Source: Ignavibacteriales bacterium (lineage in GTDB: Bacteria; Bacteroidota; Ignavibacteria; Ignavibacteriales; Melioribacteraceae). From it: 15,528 nt of DNA. The stretch lies in assembly GCA_016929735.1 (NCBI GenBank), contig JAFGID010000111.1:1-15528 (forward strand), written 5' to 3'. This document shows, one piece after another, positions 6,038-12,050 of the stretch (its first letter is position 1; every line of letters starts with the position of its first letter). Below the pieces are notes generated by a model. The model ran no database searches. It worked only from the letters and a program-made list of their open reading frames with translations, and was not told where the DNA came from. A program made the translations under genes and the position numbers.

Positions 6038-6832
6038 TTATTTTGCATTTCGTATTAGTTCATAAACCGACTTAATTTTATAAGTCGGTTTTATTTCGGA
6101 AAATTTATTAATTGGATTTTTTACTCCTGATAGAACCAATGCAGTATCAATTCCAAATGTATTACCCATAGCAATATCAGTTTCTAATCTATCTCCGATA
6201 ATAATGCATTCCCCTGGACTTAATTTTAAATATTTTTTTATTTCCTCAATCATAAATTTGGAAGGTTTGCCGAAATGCTTTTCTAGTTTTCTACCTGTTC
6301 GTTTTTCAAGTGCAGATATTGTAGAACCAGCATCAATTATTTCTCCGTTTTCAACAGGACAAGTATTGTCAATATTAGCAGCAAGAAATTTTGCTCCGTT
6401 ATCAAGTGCTTTCGCAGCTATTTCTAATTTTGTATAGTTTAATGTCCTATCAAGTGTTACTATAACAATATTAATTTTTGAGACATCCTTCGAGAATTTA
6501 AGTCCCACTTCACATAATTCTTTGATAAAAACGTCCTCGCTGATTGAATAAAAAGTTTTTCCCGGATAATTGGTACTTAAATATTTTTTAATTACATAAG
6601 TCGAATTTATAATTTCATCTTCTGAAATTATCATTCCATACTTCTTTAATAAATCAGAATATTCTTTACAAGTACCTGTGGTTTTGTTGGAAATAAAAAC
6701 AAGTTTCTTATTTAATTTGCGAAGTATATTTATTGTAATATCAGCTTTAGGGATAATATTTTCACCCCTGTACAAAGTACCGTCAAGATCAAAAATGAAA
6801 CCCTCATATTTATGTAAAGGAAAAATTTTCAA
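6038..6832 (-). CDS. HAD superfamily phosphatase, NagD-like (HAD-IIA)
   Basis: This 264-residue cytoplasmic phosphatase carries all four HAD motifs: D-L-D-G-T-L with the nucleophile Asp15 and acid/base Asp17, S-N-K at 48-50, G-K-P with Lys189, and G-D-R-L-E-T-D at 213-219. The N-x-D-x-x-x-P segment at 153-159 and the cap between motifs II and III place it with NagD and p-nitrophenyl phosphatase-like enzymes. These hydrolyse small phosphates such as UMP, glycerol phosphate or sugar phosphates; the substrate is unknown. No ATG fits: the start appears to be TTG at 6832, which overlaps the TGA stop of the upstream reductase as TTGA, the TTG-start counterpart of the common ATGA overlap. It is the last gene of the kinase-reductase-phosphatase unit. 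Its 3' end houses a terminator for the opposite strand. Confidence 0.92.
   Translation of the reverse strand: MKIFPLHKYEGFIFDLDGTLYRGENIIPKADITINILRKLNKKLVFISNKTTGTCKEYSDLLKKYGMIISEDEIINSTYVIKKYLSTNYPGKTFYSISEDVFIKELCEVGLKFSKDVSKINIVIVTLDRTLNYTKLEIAAKALDNGAKFLAANIDNTCPVENGEIIDAGSTISALEKRTGRKLEKHFGKPSKFMIEEIKKYLKLSPGECIIIGDRLETDIAMGNTFGIDTALVLSGVKNPINKFSEIKPTYKIKSVYELIRNAK
6064..6096 (+). terminator. Intrinsic terminator for the oxidoreductase-lipoprotein unit, inside the convergent HAD gene
   Basis: AAACCGACTTA at 6064-6074 pairs perfectly with TAAGTCGGTTT at 6081-6091 across a 6-base loop, giving an 11-bp stem. It is followed on the plus strand by a T-rich tail (TTTTATTT, counting the last stem bases). 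It begins 37 bases after the lipoprotein stop codon. The same bases encode about eleven codons near the C-terminus of the minus-strand HAD phosphatase. On the minus strand the T tail is only three bases, so termination of plus-strand transcripts is favoured. Confidence 0.7.
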
Positions 6833-7743
6833 AGTTCTAATCGTTTTTTTATACTAATAAATATTTCTTCGTAAGATGTTGGTTTGTAACCTAATTCAGT
6901 TTCTGCCTTTAATGTTATTAATCCGGATTTCAATGGTCTTCTCGCTGGTTGATTGAACACTTCTGTTTTTACTGGTGTAATAAGGGATTTATTAAATTTA
7001 AAAAAAACAGCTATTTTAAGTGCAAATTCAAAACGATTAAGGAACTCAGCACCCCCGATATTAAATAATCCTGTTTTTTTGTACTCAACTACACGAGAAA
7101 TTGCATCCACCAAATCATCTACATATGTCGGATTATTTATTTGGTCATCAACGATTCTGACAGGTTTATTGTTGCTCAACATTTCAATTAGCCATTTTAC
7201 AAAATCACTCTTTACATTATTACCCAATCCGAATAAGACATTTGTTCTTAAAATCGTATGCTTTGTATCATATTTTTTTATTGCATTTTCACCTGCTAAT
7301 TTAGTCTTACCATAATAATTGATTGGACAAGGAATATCGTCTTCTGAATAGGGACCGTTGCTACCATCGAAAACATAATCGGTTGAGATATGAATTAGGT
7401 GTGAATTGACAATTGATGAATAATTAGCAAGATTTGCAACTCCATCAACATTTATTTTCTGGGCTAGTACTTTTTCGGTTTCGGACTTATCTACATCTGT
7501 GTATGCCGAAGCATTAATAATATAATCCGGTTTGATTTCTTTAATGATTTTCCCAATTATTTTTTTATCCGTAATATCAGCCGGATAGTATTTTACATTA
7601 TTAATTAATGATTGAACTTCAATAGAAGAACAAAGTAAGTCTGTATTAAAATCTTTGATGTAATGCCCGACTAATCGTTGACCGAGCATCCCATTCGAAC
7701 CGATAATTAAAATTTTTCTTTTTTGAGTATCAGAGATTGACAT
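6829..7743 (-). CDS. RmlD-like NAD(P)-dependent sugar-nucleotide reductase (dTDP-4-dehydrorhamnose reductase family)
   Basis: This 304-residue extended short-chain dehydrogenase belongs to the family of RmlD, which reduces dTDP-4-keto-L-rhamnose to dTDP-L-rhamnose for surface polysaccharide. The nucleotide-binding G-S-N-G-M-L-G is at 15-21, an acidic D-I-T-D at 56-59, N-A-S-A-Y-T-D-V-D-K-S-E at 77-88, S-T-D-Y-V-F-D-G at 120-127, the catalytic Tyr144 and Lys148 in Y-G-K-T-K, and the substrate-side R-R-P-L-K-S segment near 268-273. Length and motif order match RmlD well. No rmlA, rmlB or rmlC is in the window, so the same fold could serve another deoxy-sugar or an S-adenosylmethionine synthetase beta-like role. 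It overlaps the kinase gene upstream by 14 bases and the phosphatase gene downstream by 4, implying coupled translation. Confidence 0.88.
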   Translation of the reverse strand: MSISDTQKRKILIIGSNGMLGQRLVGHYIKDFNTDLLCSSIEVQSLINNVKYYPADITDKKIIGKIIKEIKPDYIINASAYTDVDKSETEKVLAQKINVDGVANLANYSSIVNSHLIHISTDYVFDGSNGPYSEDDIPCPINYYGKTKLAGENAIKKYDTKHTILRTNVLFGLGNNVKSDFVKWLIEMLSNNKPVRIVDDQINNPTYVDDLVDAISRVVEYKKTGLFNIGGAEFLNRFEFALKIAVFFKFNKSLITPVKTEVFNQPARRPLKSGLITLKAETELGYKPTSYEEIFISIKKRLEL

Positions 7744-8611
7744 ATTCTTTTATCTTTTTATATTCATCAAAATTTTTTAATGTCGTTGTTAGAGCAGCAA
7801 TATTATTTGCTACTTGTAATGAATTTCTTATATTCCCACTTTTTAAGTATTGATAGAAAAATGTCGCTCCGAAAATGTCTCCACAGCCGACTTTATTTAT
7901 CGAATTAATTTTTAAAGCTTTTTTTTCAAATTTATTTATTTCATTCTTTTCTTTTATATAAGCTGTAAATCCTTTTTCACTCTTTGTAATTATCAAAACA
8001 GCAGGGCCTAATTTAAGAATATATTTTGCAGCTTCATCTTCAATCTCATAATCGGATAAAGTTTTAAGTTCGTATTCGTTTACCTGTATAAAATCAACGT
8101 TTTTAATCCACTCTACCGCATTCGGAATTTTTCTTAAAAATCTTTTATTGTTATCATCAATCCCTTTTGACAAGGAGTGAATGTCAATGAAAATCGGTTT
8201 ATTAAAGATTTTTCTTATTTCTTTCAATTTTTGGAGCGACAATTCAAATCCTGTAATCATATTGATTAATATACCATTAAATGAATTGAGTTCTTTCATT
8301 GTCTCAAAATTTAAGTCATCCGTGAAATTCTTATATTGTTCGTCTCTTTCTTTATACTCACAAATTGTAAGATTCACTGTTGGAATCGCTTTTACAGTTT
8401 TAGAATAACTTAAATCAATTTTGTCATAAATATCCTGAAATAAACTATAGGACGAAGTATCAATAGCAGTTACTAGACTGATCTTATCCTCAGCATTTAT
8501 TAAATGGTACAATCCGGTGATTGTATAAAAGATACCACCCGGCTTGATTTCCAATTCATCATCTTTGTGAATATGGTCAATTACTGAATGGCCTAGGACG
8601 AGTAAATTCAT
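7730..8611 (-). CDS. PfkB-family carbohydrate kinase
   Basis: This 293-residue protein has the ribokinase/PfkB fold, which phosphorylates sugars or nucleosides with ATP in the cytoplasm. The N-terminal G-H-S-V-I-D segment at 7-12, the substrate-side P-G-G at 24-26, an N-E-Y-E-L segment at 178-182 and the C-terminal V-G-C-G-D at 241-245 are visible; Asp245 is the expected catalytic base. The usual Asp that opens the D-T-x-G-A-G-D signature is Asn239 here, a mild departure. The substrate cannot be assigned. It is the first gene of an overlapping set with the reductase and the HAD phosphatase, which suggests a shared sugar-phosphate or sugar-nucleotide route. The ATG at 8611 has no clear Shine-Dalgarno site. 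Confidence 0.86.
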   Translation of the reverse strand: MNLLVLGHSVIDHIHKDDELEIKPGGIFYTITGLYHLINAEDKISLVTAIDTSSYSLFQDIYDKIDLSYSKTVKAIPTVNLTICEYKERDEQYKNFTDDLNFETMKELNSFNGILINMITGFELSLQKLKEIRKIFNKPIFIDIHSLSKGIDDNNKRFLRKIPNAVEWIKNVDFIQVNEYELKTLSDYEIEDEAAKYILKLGPAVLIITKSEKGFTAYIKEKNEINKFEKKALKINSINKVGCGDIFGATFFYQYLKSGNIRNSLQVANNIAALTTTLKNFDEYKKIKEYVNL

Positions 8612-8641
8612 TTGTGATAATTACATTTTTAATTGCTGAAG

Positions 8642-8649
8642 CAAAAATA
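8642..8649 (-). promoter_or_regulatory. Possible -7 box (TATTTTTG) for the kinase-reductase-phosphatase unit
   Basis: On the minus strand TATTTTTG matches the Bacteroidota -7 consensus TAnnTTTG and lies about 30 bases upstream of the kinase ATG, in the 96-base gap after the transglycosylase gene. TTG and TTTG strings occur upstream but not at the usual spacing of about 19 bases, so support is partial. Confidence 0.3.
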
Positions 8650-8707
8650 AAGAAAAAAATCAATATTTCTAAATTCAAATTTTTGCAGTTCACAGCATTG
8701 AAATGAA

Positions 8708-10117
8708 TTAACTTTTTATTAATTTCTTGTAATGGTCGAAGCGGTTAAGAACATCAGGAACATAATTAACTGTTTCAATTCCTCGGCAATACCCGTATCT
8801 AACAACAACATCGCGGTAATATTTGCTTTTTGATTTGTTTAGCAACCATACTTCAACATTTTTAAACCAAACATTCGGATCGCTGCCGTATTTTTCTGCG
8901 AGATTTCTTGCATCAATGATATGTCCGAATCCACAATTATATGAAGCAAGAACAAATTTAATTCTTTCCTCTTCGTCTTTGATATAATCCGACCAATATT
9001 TATTAAGCCAATTAAGATATTTTGTCCCCGCATTAATGCTTTGATACGGATCGTATGGATCTGTAACGTTGTACTGTTCAACAACAGCTGGCATCAATTG
9101 CATCAACCCTCTTGCACCCGCCCATGATTGCGCTGATGGATGAAATTGAGATTCCTGATATACTACGGAAGCAACAAGTCGCCAATCCCAATTAATCTTT
9201 TTTGAATGCTCTTTTATTAAATCATCATAACGGGAAATTTTCCCGCCTTTAATTGATAAAAATTCACTTTCCATTCTTCGTTGTATAGAGGATTGACTTA
9301 AAAAATACTTTTTGTAGATTGTGGCATATTCTGGTTTGCGTCTCATATCCTCTATCCATCTGTTTAATTCCTTCAATAATTTTGGCGAATTTTTTCTGAC
9401 TGCCCAGGCGATTTTTTGAGGTAAAGAAATTTCTGTTTGAATATCAATATTTGAATAATAGCCCTGATATAGTAAAGCAATATTTTCGTCAGCAACTGTG
9501 CAGTTGATTTTTCCAACAGATACCATTTCTATTAAGTCCTCGGTTGATACTTCGGGTTCCACTTCGACAATATGAAACGTTCCACCAATTTCCTCCTGAA
9601 GATTATTCAACCTCTCGATATATGATGAACCCTTTTCGACGTAAATTGTGTCATTTATTAAATCAACAACGTTTGTTATGAGGCTATCTGCAAGCTGCTC
9701 TTTACTCAGTTTTTGCCAATTATCGGGTTTTCTTTGAACAAGCACCTGATTTGTAAGATTATGATGATGGGCGAATTCAACTTTTTCTTTTCTATCAAGA
9801 GTGACTGTTAAATTATAAGCAATAATATCCCCTTCGCCAGCATTTAGCATTTCAAACATTTTATCAATATCCCTAACAACAGTTATTTCAAGTTCAAGCC
9901 CTAAATGATCAGCGAATTTTTTAATCAATTCATATTCGTAACCCATAGGTTGTCCGCGGTAAATAAAATAACTATACGCATTATATCCTGTTAAGGCAAC
10001 AAGCTTTCCTTTTTCTCTGATTTGTTCAAGGTCTATATCTGGGATTTCTTCTTTTTCCGAACATGAAAGAAGAAGAATTATCATCAGCAAAGTAAAAATC
10101 AGCTTAAGTTTTTTCAT
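8708..10117 (-). CDS. MltF-like membrane-bound lytic murein transglycosylase (lipoprotein)
   Basis: This 469-residue protein cuts peptidoglycan glycan strands non-hydrolytically in the periplasm. It starts with a lipoprotein signal (hydrophobic 6-17, lipobox L-L-S-C, Cys19). Residues about 35-275 form a periplasmic solute-binding (SBP family 3-like) domain, beginning near R-E-K-G-K-L-V. Residues about 295-440 form a lysozyme-like SLT domain with the catalytic Glu322 in Q-E-S-Q-F, the G-A-R-G-L-M-Q-L-M-P motif at 334-343, and A-S-Y-N-C-G at 391-396. This two-domain order is that of MltF, in which the binding domain senses muropeptides and regulates activity. Ser at +2 after the Cys argues for outer-membrane sorting by proteobacterial rules, which may not apply here. 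It is transcribed in the same direction as the kinase unit but separated by 96 bases. Confidence 0.93.
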   Translation of the reverse strand: MKKLKLIFTLLMIILLLSCSEKEEIPDIDLEQIREKGKLVALTGYNAYSYFIYRGQPMGYEYELIKKFADHLGLELEITVVRDIDKMFEMLNAGEGDIIAYNLTVTLDRKEKVEFAHHHNLTNQVLVQRKPDNWQKLSKEQLADSLITNVVDLINDTIYVEKGSSYIERLNNLQEEIGGTFHIVEVEPEVSTEDLIEMVSVGKINCTVADENIALLYQGYYSNIDIQTEISLPQKIAWAVRKNSPKLLKELNRWIEDMRRKPEYATIYKKYFLSQSSIQRRMESEFLSIKGGKISRYDDLIKEHSKKINWDWRLVASVVYQESQFHPSAQSWAGARGLMQLMPAVVEQYNVTDPYDPYQSINAGTKYLNWLNKYWSDYIKDEEERIKFVLASYNCGFGHIIDARNLAEKYGSDPNVWFKNVEVWLLNKSKSKYYRDVVVRYGYCRGIETVNYVPDVLNRFDHYKKLIKS

Positions 10118-10242
10118 ATTACTAAAATTTAATTTATCGATTTTTTTCAGTAATTTAATTTTTTTTATTTTAAAACTAGTTAATTCAACAAAAAAATAAT
10201 TTTGAATGTTTCAAAATATTATAGAATAATTAAAAATTTAAC

Positions 10243-10271
10243 TTGATTATTATATATATTAATGGTATTAT
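10243..10271 (+). promoter_or_regulatory. Candidate sigma70-like promoter for the rimP operon
   Basis: TTGATT at 10243-10248 and TATTAT at 10266-10271 are separated by exactly 17 bases, and a TGG just before the -10 hexamer (10263-10265) gives an extended -10 form. Transcription would start near 10278, leaving a leader of about 34 bases that consists almost entirely of the hairpin at 10285-10301. A TAATTTTG string at 10197-10204 also matches the Bacteroidota -7 box and is an alternative upstream promoter, but it lacks a visible -33 element. Confidence 0.42.
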
Positions 10272-10284
10272 TAAAAACTCAATT

Positions 10285-10306
10285 TCGCCCTTTATGGGCG
10301 ATTTTT
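10285..10306 (+). terminator. Terminator-like hairpin in the rimP leader (possible attenuator)
   Basis: TCGCCC at 10285-10290 pairs with GGGCGA at 10296-10301 over a 5-base loop, followed at once by five Ts (10302-10306). It is the only GC-rich element in an otherwise AT-only intergenic region and ends 10 bases before the rimP ATG. The nearest plus-strand gene upstream ends more than 4 kb away, so it is unlikely to be an ordinary gene-end terminator. NusA, encoded next, acts on such hairpins and its operon is autoregulated in E. coli, so attenuation of rimP-nusA-infB is a reasonable inference. It could instead mask the ribosome-binding region. Confidence 0.55.
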
Positions 10307-10311
10307 GTTAT

Positions 10312-10767
10312 ATGAGCATTTTAAAAGATAAAATATCGTCAATTATCGAAAACACTTGTAGCAAGTCGGGATTTCTATTAATTGATTTTGTCGTTCAGCA
10401 TATAAATAGAAAAATGTATATTGAAATTTATATTGATAACGAAAAAGGAATTACACTTGACGATTGCTCAAGTTTATCTCGGCTTTTGAAATCTGAAATT
10501 GAGAGTGATGAGGATTTTGTAAGTTTGGATTATAAGTTAGAAGTATCATCTCCGGGCACAAAAAGAAGTCTGAAATTTATTCAGCAATATCCTAAACATA
10601 TTAATAGGCAATTTGAAGTTCACTATCAAAATAATGACGAATTAATAAAATTCAAGGGAAAGTTAGTGAAAGTGAATGAAGATAATCTTACTTTCGAGCT
10701 TGCTCAAGAAAATATTGTAATTAACATAAAAGAAATAAAAACTGCAAAAGTATTAATTAGTATTTAG
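10312..10767 (+). CDS. rimP: Ribosome maturation factor RimP
   Basis: RimP helps 30S subunit maturation in the cytoplasm. The ATG at 10312 gives 151 residues, the normal size. A longer in-frame start at 10243 would read through the leader hairpin and add 23 residues unlike the family, so it was rejected. Landmarks are the N-terminal alpha-beta domain with G-F-L-L-I-D near 20-25, G-I-T-L-D-D-C near 46-52, and the conserved Y-K-L-E-V-S-S-P-G at 74-82, followed by T-K-R-S-L where most RimP proteins have an Asp before the Arg or Gln. The C-terminal half is the small SH3-like domain. No Shine-Dalgarno site is visible; the leader hairpin occupies that place. It is the first gene of the rimP-nusA-infB-rbfA-truB operon, with nusA 17 bases downstream. 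Confidence 0.92.
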   Translation: MSILKDKISSIIENTCSKSGFLLIDFVVQHINRKMYIEIYIDNEKGITLDDCSSLSRLLKSEIESDEDFVSLDYKLEVSSPGTKRSLKFIQQYPKHINRQFEVHYQNNDELIKFKGKLVKVNEDNLTFELAQENIVINIKEIKTAKVLISI

Positions 10768-10771
10768 ATTT

Positions 10772-10777
10772 GGAGGA
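10772..10777 (+). promoter_or_regulatory. Strong Shine-Dalgarno site (GGAGGA) for nusA
   Basis: GGAGGA is followed by seven bases and the ATG at 10785, an ideal spacing. It rules out the in-frame TTG at 10770, which would precede this site. It is the best ribosome-binding site in the window and contrasts with the weak ones before rimP and infB. Confidence 0.8.
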
Positions 10778-10784
10778 ATATTTC

Positions 10785-12029
10785 ATGAACAGTGAAATAG
10801 TGGAATCTTTTGCTTTAATGGCACGCGAAAAAAACATTGACAGAGATGTTTTGGAAGGAATCATTGAAGAAATTTTTGGAATAATGGTCAAGAAAAAATA
10901 TGGTCTGGAGGCAAAGTATGAAGTTGTTGTCAATATGGATAAAGGCGATATTGAAATATTTTTAGAACGTCAGATTGTAGATGTAGTGGAAGACACTAAT
11001 ACACAAATTAGTATTGATGAAGTAAATTCTCAAGGCAATGAGGATGAATTAGAAGTTGGCGACGACTATGTTGAAAAGTTGCCTTTCAGTTCATTTGGAA
11101 GAAGATTAATCAATTTAGCAAAACAAAGCTTGAACCAAAGAATCCATGATATTGAAAAAGATACTGTTTTCAATGAGTATACTGATATGCTAAACGAAAT
11201 TATTGTTGGGGATATTTATCAGACCAAGAAAAATGATATTATGGTTATTCACAATCGTAATGAACTTTTATTACCAAGAAACGAACAGATACCAAAAGAA
11301 AAATATCGCAAGGGTGATACCATTCGTGCAATTGTAAAAGAAGTGAAAAAAGTTTCTGGTAAACCTTTAATAATAATTTCTAGAGCGGATAATAATTTCC
11401 TTAAAAAATTATTCGAAATTGAGATACCTGAGGTTTATGATAATGTAATTGAAATTAAGGATATTGCACGCGAACCAGGTGAAAGAGCAAAAGTATCAGT
11501 TCTTTCGAATGATGCTCGCATTGATGCAGTTGGAGCATGTGTAGGGATGAAAGGAGTAAGAATTCACGCAATAGTACGCGAATTAAATAATGAAAATATT
11601 GATGTCATAAATTATTCTGAAGATCCCGTAATATATATTCAAAGAGCATTGGCTCCTGCAAAAATTAAAAATATAGAAATTGATGAAGATAATAGAAAAG
11701 CAACCGTTAACGCTGATAGCGACCAGATATCGCTGCTAGTAGGTAGAAACGGAGTCAATATTAGGTTAGCTATAAAATTAACAGGTTATGATATTGATGT
11801 AATCCGGGAGGAAAAACCATACGAAGAATATGAAGAAGATATTGAACTGGTTGATTTGAAAGAAGAATTAGGTGCGGAGATGGTTGACCTTCTTATTCAG
11901 AATAGATACGACACAGCAGTAGAAGTACTTACCGCCGGTGTTGAAAAAATCAAAGAAATTGAAGGTGTTGACGAAGAAACAGCTAATCGTATAATAGAGA
12001 TATTAAACGACCAGTTTGAAGAAGAATAA
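10785..12029 (+). CDS. nusA: Transcription termination/antitermination factor NusA
   Basis: NusA binds RNA polymerase and nascent RNA and modulates pausing, intrinsic termination and antitermination. From the ATG at 10785 the protein has 414 residues. The N-terminal polymerase-binding domain covers about 1-130 and is acidic around 80-98. An S1 domain follows at about 137-200, with V-G-D-I-Y near 141-145. KH1 runs about 230-285, with the V-G-A-C-V-G-M-K-G-V-R-I run at 249-260, and KH2 about 300-345, with V-G-R-N-G-V-N-I-R at 319-327. A short helix-hairpin-helix-like C-terminal domain (about 355-410) holds E-G-V-D-E-E-T-A. This is slightly shorter than E. coli NusA, consistent with one C-terminal acidic-type repeat rather than two. 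infB follows after 21 bases. Confidence 0.96.
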   Translation: MNSEIVESFALMAREKNIDRDVLEGIIEEIFGIMVKKKYGLEAKYEVVVNMDKGDIEIFLERQIVDVVEDTNTQISIDEVNSQGNEDELEVGDDYVEKLPFSSFGRRLINLAKQSLNQRIHDIEKDTVFNEYTDMLNEIIVGDIYQTKKNDIMVIHNRNELLLPRNEQIPKEKYRKGDTIRAIVKEVKKVSGKPLIIISRADNNFLKKLFEIEIPEVYDNVIEIKDIAREPGERAKVSVLSNDARIDAVGACVGMKGVRIHAIVRELNNENIDVINYSEDPVIYIQRALAPAKIKNIEIDEDNRKATVNADSDQISLLVGRNGVNIRLAIKLTGYDIDVIREEKPYEEYEEDIELVDLKEELGAEMVDLLIQNRYDTAVEVLTAGVEKIKEIEGVDEETANRIIEILNDQFEEE

Positions 12030-12050
12030 AAAAATTGGGTTTTAACAAAA

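Larger units (their letters stand above)
10118..10311. other. Divergent intergenic region between the transglycosylase gene and rimP
   Basis: This 194-base gap is almost pure A/T apart from the rimP leader hairpin. It must hold promoters in both directions. The plus-strand candidate is listed separately; for the minus strand I found no convincing -10/-35 or -7/-33 pair and no Shine-Dalgarno site before the transglycosylase ATG at 10117. Confidence 0.6.

Noticed and set aside
10243..10311. Longer rimP reading frame starting 69 bases upstream
   Set aside because: The added 23 residues are encoded by the promoter-like and hairpin sequence, do not resemble RimP, and the 151-residue version from 10312 is the usual size.
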